Positions 1-7,425 of a stretch of 18,942 nt of DNA are shown here, piece by piece. Position 1 is the first letter of the stretch, and every line of letters starts with the position of its first letter. This stretch comes from UMGS1387 sp045539625 (GTDB lineage: Bacteria > Bacillota > Clostridia > Oscillospirales > CAG-382): the NCBI GenBank assembly GCA_045539625.1, contig JAZQFS010000007.1, positions 1 through 18,942 on the forward strand, given 5' to 3'. A program made the position numbers and the translations under genes. Under the pieces are notes generated by a model, which worked only from the letters and a program-made list of their open reading frames with translations, was not told the DNA's origin and made no database searches.

Positions 1-1914
1 GGCTGCGGAATGATGCGTGAGGACGTGCCGAAGTGCATTATGCGCCATGCAACAAGCAAAATCAGAACGGGAAGCGACCTTGAGGCTATTGCAACCTTCG
101 GCTTCAGAGGCGAGGCGCTTGCGGCAATATCCTCTGTCGCAAGGGTAAGAATCCTTACAAAAAGCGACAAAGAAGATGTGGGCACGCTGTTTGAATGTCA
201 TTTTGGAGAACAGATTGAGCTTTGTGATGCAGGTTGCCCACAAGGTACTACCATCACTGTTGAAAACATCTTTGAAAATGTTCCTGCCAGACGTAAGTTC
301 CTTAAGAAAGACTCAACTGAAGCTCTTTCTGTAGCTGCTGCCTGCGAAAAGTTTGCTCTTTCCCGTTGCAATATCGCTTTGACACTCATCTCTGACAACA
401 ACATAAAGCTTCAGACGCCCGGTGACGGTAATTTAAAAAGTGCAATATATGCTTCGCTCGGCAGAGAATTTGCATCTGTTCTCTTCCCTGTTGACTACAC
501 ACTTGACGGAGTCCGAGTATACGGATTCATTGCAAAGCCTGAGTTTTCTCGTCCCAACCGAAATATGCAGAATTTCTTTGTCAATAACAGATACATTCGT
601 TCAAGAACAATGATGGCGGCAGTTGAAGAGGGCTTCAGAGGCTTTTGTCCCACAGGAAAATTTCCCGCCTGCGTGCTGTTCTGCCAAATTGATTTACGGC
701 TTGTTGACATAAACGTCCACCCTGCAAAGCTTGAAATCAAGTTTTCCGATGAAAGAAAAGTTTTTGATGCAATATATTTCTCTGTGAAAAATGCACTTTC
801 AAACGCCGTGAAATTCAGCGGTTTTTCGGAATATGATGATGAGCAGCCTGTTTTTCCTCAAGTTAACAAAGCATCTGAAAATGTTACAAAGGAAGACACA
901 CAGACGCAGATTAAGAAAGAGGTTAATATTCAGACACCACCTCAGGTAAAGCTTGATGAATCGGCAAAAAACGTTGGTTCATCTTCAACAGCCGTAAACA
1001 AGCAAGCTGTGGCTGAGCAGGTTAAGAACATTTCCGATACGAAGTCTGATAACAAAGCTGATGAAAAGAGTGAAAAAGCTCCTGCTGATACACCAAAAAC
1101 ACTTGATTTTCTCAATGACAAGTATCCCGATAAATCTCACTCAGGCGATTCGGCATATACAGAGGTACAAAACAAGGTTAGCGGCGGCAAAACAGCACTT
1201 GTTATTACCGAATTGGGCGACAATCCGCCTCAGAGCTTTACTTCTCCGACAGAAGCACCGAAGCTTGAAAAGCAAAACTCAAATGTTCTGCCGTTTGCAT
1301 CGGTTCAGCAAGCTAAACAGGACGAGCTTATATCGTCAAAACTGCTTCAGAAGCCTCGCTACATCGGCGAAGCGTTTGATACATACATTGTATGTCAGTA
1401 CAAGCAAAGTCTTTATCTTGTGGACAAGCACGCCGCACACGAACGCATCATTTACGAGAGGTTAAAAAAGAACGACTATGAAAACGGCTCACAGTATTTG
1501 CTTGAACCGATACACGTAACTCTTACTGCAAAAGAAGCGGAAGCGGCAAGTGAAAACAAGCAGTATTTTGAAAAAATCGGTTTTGAATTTGATGAATTCG
1601 GAGTAAACACCTTTGTTATCCGCTCTCTTCCCACTCCCATTTCTCAGAATGATGCAAAAGATGTATTTACGTTCTTATCCGGCAAGCTTTCTGAAGGCAA
1701 TTCGAGAAGTGCGGGCGAAATATTTGACAGAGCACTGTTCACAGCCGCTTGCCGAGCCGCTATTAAGGGCGGAGACAAAAATACAGAGCTTGACAACAAG
1801 TACATCATCGAAGAAATTTTCAGTAACGAAGCTGTTCTTTACTGTCCTCACGGACGTCCTGTTATTTACGAGTTTACTAAGAACAAGCTTGACAAAATGT
1901 TTGACAGATTATAA
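1..1914 (+). CDS. mutL: DNA mismatch repair protein MutL, 5' end cut by the window edge
   Basis: MutL is the ATP-dependent mismatch-repair mediator that links MutS recognition to strand incision. The reading frame is open from base 1, and its first residues (GCGM) match the end of the ATP-binding DxGxG motif, so roughly 60 N-terminal residues are missing. GFRGEAL, the third GHKL ATPase motif, is encoded at 100-120. A low-complexity K/E/S/T-rich linker follows at about 840-1340, then the C-terminal endonuclease/dimerisation domain. That domain carries DKHAAHERIIYE (about 1422-1457, the DQHA(x)2E(x)4E metal site with K for Q), ACRAAIKGGD (about 1747-1776) and CPHGRP (1843-1860). These motifs are known from MutL of bacteria without MutH, so nicking activity is inferred. 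QYLLEPI at 1492-1512 sits where the B. subtilis beta-clamp-binding motif lies. The gene ends 18 bases before tgt, probably in the same transcript. The family call is very secure. Confidence 0.97.
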   Translation, partial: GCGMMREDVPKCIMRHATSKIRTGSDLEAIATFGFRGEALAAISSVARVRILTKSDKEDVGTLFECHFGEQIELCDAGCPQGTTITVENIFENVPARRKFLKKDSTEALSVAAACEKFALSRCNIALTLISDNNIKLQTPGDGNLKSAIYASLGREFASVLFPVDYTLDGVRVYGFIAKPEFSRPNRNMQNFFVNNRYIRSRTMMAAVEEGFRGFCPTGKFPACVLFCQIDLRLVDINVHPAKLEIKFSDERKVFDAIYFSVKNALSNAVKFSGFSEYDDEQPVFPQVNKASENVTKEDTQTQIKKEVNIQTPPQVKLDESAKNVGSSSTAVNKQAVAEQVKNISDTKSDNKADEKSEKAPADTPKTLDFLNDKYPDKSHSGDSAYTEVQNKVSGGKTALVITELGDNPPQSFTSPTEAPKLEKQNSNVLPFASVQQAKQDELISSKLLQKPRYIGEAFDTYIVCQYKQSLYLVDKHAAHERIIYERLKKNDYENGSQYLLEPIHVTLTAKEAEAASENKQYFEKIGFEFDEFGVNTFVIRSLPTPISQNDAKDVFTFLSGKLSEGNSRSAGEIFDRALFTAACRAAIKGGDKNTELDNKYIIEEIFSNEAVLYCPHGRPVIYEFTKNKLDKMFDRL

Positions 1915-1932
1915 TTATGGAAGGTTAATTAA

Positions 1933-3075
1933 ATGTTTAAGGTATTAAAAAAAGAGGGATTGGCAAGACGAGGAAGAATGGAAACCGTACACGGTACTAT
2001 AGAAACTCCCGTCTTTATGAATGTTGGTACATCTGCCGCAATCAAGGGTGCGGTATCAACCGACGATTTAAGAGACATAAAGTGTCAGGTTGAGCTTTCG
2101 AACACATATCACCTGCATGTTCGTCCCGGTGACGATGTTATTCGTGACATGGGCGGTCTTCACGAATTTTTCAACTGGCACGGTCCTATTCTTACTGACA
2201 GCGGCGGATTTCAGGTGTTCTCTCTGGCAGTTCTCAGAAAAATCAGTGAAGAAGGCGTTATGTTTGCTTCTCACATGGACGGCAAGCGCATCTTTATGGG
2301 ACCGAAGGAAAGTATGAAAATTCAGGCAAACCTCGGTTCTACCATTGCAATGGCTTTTGATGAGTGTGTTGCAAATCCTGCTGAGTTTAACTATGCAAAA
2401 AATTCCTGCGAAAGAACAACACGGTGGCTGAGAATCTGTATTGACGAGGTTGCAAAGAACAACAAGATGGAAAACGCCATTAATCCCAATCAGCTTCTTT
2501 TCGGCATCAACCAGGGCAGCACCTATGACAAGCTGAGAGCCGATCACATGAAAGCAATTGCAGAATTTCAGGATGAGCTTGCGGGATACGCCATCGGCGG
2601 TCTTGCAGTTGGTGAAAGCGCTGAAGAAATGTATCATATTATTGAGGTTGTCGAGCCTTTTATGCCTGCTGACAAGCCTCGATATCTTATGGGTGTTGGC
2701 ACGCCGGGTAACATTCTCAACGCTGTAAGAAGAGGTGTTGACTTCTTCGACTGCGTAATGCCAAGCCGAAACGCAAGACACGGAAATCTCTTTACAAGCA
2801 AGGGCTTTATGAATCTCAACAACGAAAAGTATATGAGAGATCCAAGACCGATTGAAGAGGGCTGTCAGTGTCCTGCCTGCAGGAGCTACACGAGAGCATA
2901 CATTAGACATCTTTTCAAAGCAAGAGAGCTTTTGGGTATGCGTCTATGCGTGCTTCACAACCTCTACTTCTACAACACTCTTATGGAGAGAATTAGACAG
3001 GCGCTTGATGAAGGAAGATTTGAACAGTTCTACAAGGACAATATCGATATTCTTGAATCAAGACTTCAGGACTAA
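1933..3075 (+). CDS. tgt: queuine/preQ1 tRNA-guanine transglycosylase
   Basis: Tgt exchanges guanine 34 in the anticodon of Asp, Asn, His and Tyr tRNAs for preQ1 (or a salvaged queuine-type base), the committing step of queuosine formation, in the cytoplasm. The 380-residue protein has the normal family length and all key sites. These are the base-pocket and catalytic segment ILTDSGGFQVF (D89), DEC with D143, GINQG (Q194), GGLAVGE (221-227), the nucleophile segment FDCVMPSRNARHG (D273), and the zinc site C311-x-C313-x2-C316 with H342. An AAGG ribosome site at 1921-1924 lies 8 bases before the ATG. The gene directly follows mutL and is followed by a strong hairpin. No queuosine-synthesis or transporter gene is in the window, so sequence here does not decide whether the base is made or salvaged. 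Confidence 0.97.
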   Translation: MFKVLKKEGLARRGRMETVHGTIETPVFMNVGTSAAIKGAVSTDDLRDIKCQVELSNTYHLHVRPGDDVIRDMGGLHEFFNWHGPILTDSGGFQVFSLAVLRKISEEGVMFASHMDGKRIFMGPKESMKIQANLGSTIAMAFDECVANPAEFNYAKNSCERTTRWLRICIDEVAKNNKMENAINPNQLLFGINQGSTYDKLRADHMKAIAEFQDELAGYAIGGLAVGESAEEMYHIIEVVEPFMPADKPRYLMGVGTPGNILNAVRRGVDFFDCVMPSRNARHGNLFTSKGFMNLNNEKYMRDPRPIEEGCQCPACRSYTRAYIRHLFKARELLGMRLCVLHNLYFYNTLMERIRQALDEGRFEQFYKDNIDILESRLQD

Positions 3076-3089
3076 ATCAAAACAATACA

Positions 3090-3121
3090 AAAGCGGTACA
3101 GTCTATTTGCTGTACCGCTTT
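3090..3121. terminator. bidirectional hairpin terminator between tgt and ddh
   Basis: A perfect 12-bp inverted repeat (AAAGCGGTACAG, 3090-3101, paired with 3110-3121) has an 8-base loop. It starts 14 bases after the tgt stop and lies 29 bases beyond the stop of the convergent ddh gene. The flanks are A-rich on the left and T/A-rich on the right, though neither T tract is long. It plausibly stops transcription from both sides. Confidence 0.85.
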
Positions 3122-3150
3122 AAATATATCAATTTGTCTCAATAAAACTA

Positions 3151-4137
3151 TCAGAGCATCATCTTTCTGATTTCTTCTGCACTTTTGATTGAAAGATAGC
3201 TTGGTGCAATATCAAAGACTGTCTTACAGCCCTTTACACCTTCAGCGTTGAGACGGTATGCTGCTCTTGCGTAAGCAGTAATAACAGATGCAGTAAATTC
3301 GGGGTTAGAGTCAAGCTTGAGACTGTATTCAATGACATGCTTATTCTCAAGGTCTTTTCCTGTTCTTCCGCTTCTGATCACAAAGCCGCCGTGAGGAATT
3401 CCCGAATGATCTCTGTCAAGCTCTTCCTTGGTGATAAAATGAACAGTAGTATCATAATCGGCAAAGTAATTTGGCATTGTCTTAATTTCATTTTCAATTC
3501 TGACAAGGTCTGCGCCGTCCTCAGCCACAACAAAGCACTCACGTGTATGCTTTTGTCTTGTGGAAAGCTTGGGAGCGTCTCCCCTTCTTACACTTTCAAG
3601 AGCTTCTTTAACGGGTATTGTGTACTGACGAGCATCGGCGACACCATCAATACGTCTTATGGCGTCTGAATGTCCCTGACTTACGCCTTTTCCCCAGAAG
3701 GTATAGTCTTCGCCGTCGGGAAGAACGCAGGAAGCGTAAAGTCTGTTAAGGGAAAACATACCGGGGTCCCAGCCGCAGGAAATTATTGCCAATTTTCCCG
3801 ATTCCTTTGCTTTTTCATCTACATTGGCAAAGTGTTCGGGAATCTTTGCATGAGTATCGAAGCTGTCAACGCAGTTGAACATTGATGCAATGTAAGGAGT
3901 CTGCTGCGGTAAATCTGTGGCACTTCCACCGCAAAGAATCATAACATCTATGGAATCCTTCATATCAACCGCTTGGTCAACATGCAAAACCTTAGCAGTG
4001 GGTATGTTTATCTTCACTGTTTCGGGGTTGCGTCTTGTGAACACCGCAACAAGCTCCATATCGCTATTCTGCTTAATTGCACACTCAATGCCCTTGCCCA
4101 GATTGCCGTAACCGTATATGCCTATTCTGATACTCAT
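3151..4137 (-). CDS. ddh: meso-diaminopimelate D-dehydrogenase
   Basis: Ddh makes meso-2,6-diaminopimelate in one NADPH-dependent reductive amination of tetrahydrodipicolinate. This short-cut to lysine and to the peptidoglycan cross-linking residue bypasses the succinylase, acetylase and aminotransferase branches. The 328-residue protein begins with a Rossmann fold (GYGNLG, 9-14), has FTRR at 33-36 in the usual NADPH-phosphate position, CGWDPGMFS at 121-129, and the family hallmark FWGKGVSQGHSDAIRRI at 147-163. Its length is close to the C. glutamicum enzyme (about 320 residues). GGAGG lies 7 bases before the ATG. The gene stands alone: its own promoter lies upstream, a hairpin is shared with tgt downstream, and no other lysine gene is nearby. 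The family call is secure. Preference for the biosynthetic direction is inferred from the family. Confidence 0.95.
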   Translation of the reverse strand: MSIRIGIYGYGNLGKGIECAIKQNSDMELVAVFTRRNPETVKINIPTAKVLHVDQAVDMKDSIDVMILCGGSATDLPQQTPYIASMFNCVDSFDTHAKIPEHFANVDEKAKESGKLAIISCGWDPGMFSLNRLYASCVLPDGEDYTFWGKGVSQGHSDAIRRIDGVADARQYTIPVKEALESVRRGDAPKLSTRQKHTRECFVVAEDGADLVRIENEIKTMPNYFADYDTTVHFITKEELDRDHSGIPHGGFVIRSGRTGKDLENKHVIEYSLKLDSNPEFTASVITAYARAAYRLNAEGVKGCKTVFDIAPSYLSIKSAEEIRKMML

Positions 4138-4173
4138 AACAAATCCTCCGTGGATAAAAATATTACAACGATT

Positions 4174-4202
4174 ATTATATCACTAAATATTTTTCATTAC
4201 AA
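4174..4202 (-). promoter_or_regulatory. sigma-A promoter of ddh
   Basis: On the minus strand TTGTAA (4202-4197) and TATAAT (4179-4174) are separated by exactly 17 bases. TGA directly precedes the -10 box, giving an extended -10 element. The predicted transcription start is about 30 bases upstream of the ddh ATG. No other gene lies between this site and ddh, and the upstream operon has its own terminator at 4234-4253. Confidence 0.8.
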
Positions 4203-4233
4203 TAGCAAATCGAAATATTTTTACAAAAAATAA

Positions 4234-4253
4234 CCTCCGATTTTACTCGGAGG
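4234..4253 (-). terminator. intrinsic terminator after the prolyl isomerase gene
   Basis: Read on the minus strand, a 7-bp GC-rich stem (CCTCCGA with TCGGAGG, loop of 6) starts 8 bases past the stop codon of the parvulin gene and is followed by TTATTTTTTG. This is a classic rho-independent terminator closing the 7348-4261 operon just before the ddh promoter. Confidence 0.88.
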
Positions 4254-4260
4254 CAACAAT

Positions 4261-5007
4261 TTAGAACTTATCTACAGGGTAAAGAATTTTAAGCTGATTA
4301 ACCTTGCTCTGGAAAGCAGCCTGCTGCTTTTCCTGATTAACCATTGAAGCTAATTGATCCTTAATCTCGTCAAAAGGATATGCTCCCGCTTCGTTCTTGG
4401 AGTTAAGCTTAATAAGATGATAGCCGAACTGTGTCTTTACTGGACCTGTAATTTCGCCTACAGCCATCTTGAAAACAGCTTCATCGAATTCAGGTACCAT
4501 CTGCCCCTTAGTAAATTCGCCAAGGTTTCCGCCGTTTTCCTTAGAGGGACATGTGCTGTTATCACGGGCTGCGTCTTCAAAGGATACTTCACCTGCATTA
4601 ATTTTTGCAAGAAGCTCTTTTGCAACGTCTTCGCTTTCAACGAGAATATGAGAAGCGTTTACAGTCTCGCCTTTTGTAAACTTGTCTGCATTATCATCAT
4701 AATACTTTTTCACTTCTTCGTCGGTTGCCGGCTTAACATCAGCCAACGCCTTATTAACAGCAAAGCTTACAAGCATATCATTCTTAACCTTTTCAAGCTG
4801 AGCCTTAAATTCGGAGTTGTGCTCATAAAGATTCTTCTGTGCATCAAGAAGAAGAAGCTTATTTGCGATAAGCTGTTCGAGAATTGCTGCTCTTCCCTGA
4901 GGATTGTCATGGTTCTGACCTCTCTGCGCAAGATTTGCAACCATTTCGTTTACGTCAGATTCCATAATTGCCAAGGAACCCACCTTTGCCAATACTCTGT
5001 TGTCCAT
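4261..5007 (-). CDS. cytosolic parvulin-type peptidyl-prolyl cis-trans isomerase
   Basis: This is a 248-residue foldase of the SurA/PrsA architecture: an N-terminal helical chaperone region (about 1-110) followed by one parvulin (PpiC) domain at about 115-205. The domain shows the core ASHILV (H120), the GGNLGEF...MVPEFDEAVF stretch (M170, F174) and FGYHLIKL (H197). It would isomerise X-Pro bonds and assist folding. Unlike PrsA there is no signal peptide, lipobox or membrane segment: the N-terminus is polar (MDNRVLAKVGS), so a cytoplasmic location is inferred. The start at 5007 is preferred over an in-frame ATG at 5025 because the ribosome site lies between them. It is the last gene of the lipid-enzyme operon, 37 bases after the PAP2 gene with no hairpin between. 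Its client protein is unknown. Confidence 0.9.
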   Translation of the reverse strand: MDNRVLAKVGSLAIMESDVNEMVANLAQRGQNHDNPQGRAAILEQLIANKLLLLDAQKNLYEHNSEFKAQLEKVKNDMLVSFAVNKALADVKPATDEEVKKYYDDNADKFTKGETVNASHILVESEDVAKELLAKINAGEVSFEDAARDNSTCPSKENGGNLGEFTKGQMVPEFDEAVFKMAVGEITGPVKTQFGYHLIKLNSKNEAGAYPFDEIKDQLASMVNQEKQQAAFQSKVNQLKILYPVDKF

Positions 5008-5014
5008 AATTAAA

Positions 5015-5022
5015 TTTCCTTT
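5015..5022 (-). promoter_or_regulatory. ribosome binding site that fixes the parvulin start
   Basis: AAAGGAAA on the minus strand has its AGGA core 9 bases upstream of the ATG at 5007. The alternative in-frame ATG at 5025 would place this site inside the coding sequence and has no Shine-Dalgarno match of its own, so the shorter protein is the likelier product. Confidence 0.75.
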
Positions 5023-5044
5023 CATGGATAAAATATTAAACTTA

Positions 5045-5719
5045 TTAAGTGCCTGTTACAAGGCGAGAAAGACGGCCTGAGCCAAAGCATATGGGAAATA
5101 CCGCAAAGCTCAATATAAACGCCCAGAATACATCAATAATTGAATGTTGTTTTAAAAACACAGTTGAAAATGAAATAAAAAGAGCAACTACGACATTAAG
5201 AAACAAAAGCAATTTGTTATTTACGGTTTTGCATTTAAAGAAGGAAAAGCAAATTGCCATAGAACCAAGTACGTGTATTGACGGACAAACATTTGTGTTT
5301 GTATCAAAAACATAAAGTCCGCCAACAATTGTTTCAAAGATTCCGTCACCGCTTATGGTAGGTCTCAGGTTCTGACAAGTGGGATAAATAAAGTAAATAA
5401 ATGAAGTAATGGAATATGTTATTATAATAAACCACATACATCTTTTAAAAGCATCGATATCCCTAAAGAAAAAGTATATAAGACCGCCTATCAGATAAAC
5501 AAACCAAAAGAAATAAGGTATAATAAACTGAGGAATAAACGGAATAAACTCATCTATATAAGACTCTATCGGGTGATATGTACAAACCCGTATTCTTTCA
5601 AAGTACAGGAACATAAGTCCGTATATCGGCCAGTACAGCAACAGCAAAACATGCTTATACCGTGGACTATTTATATTGGACAGAGTCAGTTTTCTGTAAT
5701 CGGGAACCTGACAATTCAT
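5045..5719 (-). CDS. PAP2_3 family membrane phosphatase/phosphotransferase (Aur1/sphingomyelin-synthase-like)
   Basis: This is a 224-residue polytopic membrane protein with about five to six hydrophobic segments (near 24-40, 62-85, 93-111, 148-161, 170-188, 196-213). The catalytic elements of the PAP2 superfamily are visible: YPTCQNLRP (R119, P120), CPSIHV (H149) and KQHSIIDV (H192 and D196). The H-x3-D spacing and the IPFIPQF...Y stretch point to the PAP2_3 branch, which includes inositol-phosphorylceramide and sphingomyelin synthases, rather than to undecaprenyl-pyrophosphate phosphatases. Such enzymes move a phospho-alcohol head group between lipids or hydrolyse a lipid phosphate at the membrane face. 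The start overlaps the stop of the upstream glycosyltransferase by 4 bases (ATGA), with GAGGTGG at 5733-5727, so the two are probably translationally coupled. The substrate is unknown. A plain lipid-phosphate phosphatase is the main alternative. Confidence 0.85.
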   Translation of the reverse strand: MNCQVPDYRKLTLSNINSPRYKHVLLLLYWPIYGLMFLYFERIRVCTYHPIESYIDEFIPFIPQFIIPYFFWFVYLIGGLIYFFFRDIDAFKRCMWFIIITYSITSFIYFIYPTCQNLRPTISGDGIFETIVGGLYVFDTNTNVCPSIHVLGSMAICFSFFKCKTVNNKLLLFLNVVVALFISFSTVFLKQHSIIDVFWAFILSFAVFPICFGSGRLSRLVTGT

Positions 5720-6852
5720 TTAATTGCCACCTCTGCTGCATCTTTGCCGAGGGCATAAAGACATATATCACGGGCAGAATTGGGGTTTATGTACTTTTTC
5801 TGATTATCGGTTATGCTCTTAGCAAATTCTTTATCAGTCATGATTTTTTTGAAAGCCTCCGCTGCTTCTTCAAGAGTCTTGCCGCCCACTGCAGCACCGA
5901 GACCTGTAAGAATCTCATAGTTTTCAGTTTCGCAGCCGGGAATGGGACCTGTAAGAATAAGCGGAACATTGCTTACCATTGCCTCGGTTGAAGAAAGTCC
6001 GCCGGGCTTTGTTACAACAAGGTCGCACGCTTTCATAAACAGATGAACTTCTGTTGTAAATCCGATAGCTGAAATATTATCGTATTTCTCGTACTTGTCG
6101 GTAATACCTCTTTTCAGCTTATAGTTATTGCCTGCTATTACAAGTATATCGAATTTTTCAAGACCGAGCTCAAGAATTCTGTCAATAAACCCGTATATAT
6201 TGCCAAAGCCCATACTTCCCGACATAATAACACAAAGAAATCTGTCATTTGTAAGATGAAGTGCCTGACGAGCCTCTTCCTTGGTCATATCGGTGTTAAA
6301 TTTTGCGGAGACAGGAATTCCCGTAGGAACAATCTTATTTTCAGGAATACCTCTTTCAATAAACTCGCGTCGTACGCTCTCGAGAGAAATAAAGTACTTT
6401 TCAACATCAAGCTCGTCATAATACGGGCAGAAGGAATAATCGGTAGCAATTACGTACAGCGGAATATTAAGCCCGTGCTTATGCTTGACGTGTGTCATAG
6501 ACTGTGCCGCAAAAACATGAGTACAGAGTACAATATCGTAGCCTGCTTTAAGAATGTCAAGATACAGCTTCTTAGAGTACATCATATTCATGGCATAAAA
6601 TGCAGACTTAGTTTTACCGGGCGCATACTTTTTTGACTTACTGTAGCGATATCCGACTCCAAAAGCTTTCGGAGTATGCATAACGATTGAATTATAAGAC
6701 TCGCTGACACTTTTTGAAAACATCTTAGATGCGTAAGCAAGAGCATCTTTTGTGTCACATTCATAGCCCATACTGATAAACATATCTCTCACGGCAAATG
6801 CCGCAGAATTATGTCCTTGTCCTGTATTACATGACAATATTAACGCTTTCAT
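5716..6852 (-). CDS. UgtP/MGDG-synthase-like glycosyltransferase (GT28 type)
   Basis: This 378-residue GT-B fold enzyme is of the family that glycosylates diacylglycerol (plant MGD1, B. subtilis UgtP) and is related to MurG. The N-terminal MGDG_synth-type domain (about 14-170) starts with SCNTGQGHNSAA (H14), the acceptor-side glycine-rich loop, and includes ATDYSFCPYYDEL at 136-148. The C-terminal donor domain has IMSGSMGFGN (209-218) and the UDP-sugar site TKPGGLSSTEAM (281-292), then the GPIPGCETEN stretch. It lacks a signal peptide and would act at the inner face of the membrane. GGAGG lies 9 bases before the ATG. Its start lies 26 bases inside the upstream acyltransferase gene, and its stop overlaps the PAP2 start. 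The most likely role is attaching a hexose to a diacyl-lipid acceptor. Donor, acceptor and processivity cannot be read from sequence. MurG is unlikely given the UgtP-like N-terminus and context. Confidence 0.88.
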   Translation of the reverse strand: MKALILSCNTGQGHNSAAFAVRDMFISMGYECDTKDALAYASKMFSKSVSESYNSIVMHTPKAFGVGYRYSKSKKYAPGKTKSAFYAMNMMYSKKLYLDILKAGYDIVLCTHVFAAQSMTHVKHKHGLNIPLYVIATDYSFCPYYDELDVEKYFISLESVRREFIERGIPENKIVPTGIPVSAKFNTDMTKEEARQALHLTNDRFLCVIMSGSMGFGNIYGFIDRILELGLEKFDILVIAGNNYKLKRGITDKYEKYDNISAIGFTTEVHLFMKACDLVVTKPGGLSSTEAMVSNVPLILTGPIPGCETENYEILTGLGAAVGGKTLEEAAEAFKKIMTDKEFAKSITDNQKKYINPNSARDICLYALGKDAAEVAIK

Positions 6853-7348
6853 TTACTATTTCCTCCGATGATGTACAGTGGTTTTCCTTGAATAAAAGGC
6901 TTATGTAAAGCTTTCTCATCTTAGGTCTGTTATATCTTTGAATAATTATAAAGGGGATATTGCCGAGCACACTGCAAACGGTATAAAATACGCCCCAGTT
7001 TCCGTCAATAATTCTAAGCAAAATGGGACTTATTGCAATAAGTAAAGTGTGTATAAACTCGGCAACACAGGACTCTCGCATAAGTCTGTCAATGCTCCCA
7101 CTGCTTGGCGGGTAACATATTGTTTTTGGATACAGAGACTTTAACACTCTGCTCATATCGGGAACTTTCTTTTTCCATTTTGTAACATAAAAACGGTTAT
7201 AGAACAAGCCGTTATTTTCCCATTTAAAGGGTTTGTAAGGAAATGAATCGTAATTCAATGCAGATCTTGGAATCAAAAATCCAAGTATGTTGGAAATTCC
7301 TCCCGAAATGATAATATAAAGAGCGAATTTCAGGAAACATTTCAACAA
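6827..7348 (-). CDS. CrtO-like (glycosyl-4,4'-diaponeurosporenoate acyltransferase family) membrane protein
   Basis: This 173-residue integral membrane protein resembles staphylococcal CrtO, the acyltransferase that finishes staphyloxanthin. Visible family marks are the N-terminal membrane segment (6-27) ending in NILGFLIPR, the PFKWENNGLFY...YVTKWKKKVPDM block (40-65), the conserved ESCVAEFIH segment (92-100, with E97 and H100 as plausible active residues), two further hydrophobic segments (101-114, 117-136), and NIPFIIIQRYNRPKM (130-144). There is no crtM or crtN nearby, so a carotenoid substrate is not supported. Acylation of the sugar lipid made by the next gene is an inference from the operon. 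It starts with TTG because an in-frame stop lies two codons upstream. It overlaps the glycosyltransferase start by 26 bases and is the first gene after the promoter at 7411-7383. Recognition is from motif memory, not from a search. Confidence 0.78.
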   Translation of the reverse strand: MLKCFLKFALYIIISGGISNILGFLIPRSALNYDSFPYKPFKWENNGLFYNRFYVTKWKKKVPDMSRVLKSLYPKTICYPPSSGSIDRLMRESCVAEFIHTLLIAISPILLRIIDGNWGVFYTVCSVLGNIPFIIIQRYNRPKMRKLYISLLFKENHCTSSEEIVNESVNIVM

Positions 7349-7353
7349 GAATT

Positions 7354-7359
7354 ATCACC
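7354..7359 (-). promoter_or_regulatory. ribosome binding site supporting a TTG start
   Basis: GGTGAT on the minus strand lies 5 bases before the TTG at 7348. An in-frame TAA at 7354-7352 excludes any further upstream start, and no ATG occurs in the first 60 codons, so TTG at 7348 (or the adjacent TTG) must initiate the CrtO-like protein. GGTGAT pairs with the 16S anti-Shine-Dalgarno tail (AUCACC). Confidence 0.65.
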
Positions 7360-7382
7360 ACGCTAATTTTAATCTAACAAAT

Positions 7383-7411
7383 AGTATACCACTAAATTTT
7401 GAAAATGTCAA
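7383..7411 (-). promoter_or_regulatory. near-consensus sigma-A promoter of the lipid operon
   Basis: On the minus strand TTGACA (7411-7406, perfect consensus) and TATACT (7388-7383) are 17 bases apart. TGG precedes the -10 box as an extended -10 element. Transcription would start near 7376, leaving a leader of about 28 bases before the TTG start of the CrtO-like gene. This is the best-looking promoter in the window and suggests robust constitutive expression of the four-gene operon. Confidence 0.88.
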
Positions 7412-7425
7412 AGGTTTTTTAAGTA

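Noticed and set aside
1915..1932. preQ1 riboswitch controlling tgt
   Set aside because: Only 18 bases separate mutL and tgt, with just a ribosome site in them.
2068..2910. Long minus-strand open frame (280 residues) inside tgt
   Set aside because: It lies wholly antisense to the well-supported tgt gene, has no family resemblance and unusual composition, and is a codon-bias shadow.
5716..6852. MurG assignment for the glycosyltransferase
   Set aside because: The N-terminal half matches the MGDG-synthase/UgtP pattern and no division or cell-wall cluster surrounds it.
5716..7348. Carotenoid (staphyloxanthin-type) pathway suggested by the CrtO-like protein
   Set aside because: No phytoene/dehydrosqualene synthase or desaturase genes are present. 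The glycosyltransferase is of the diacylglycerol type, not CrtQ.
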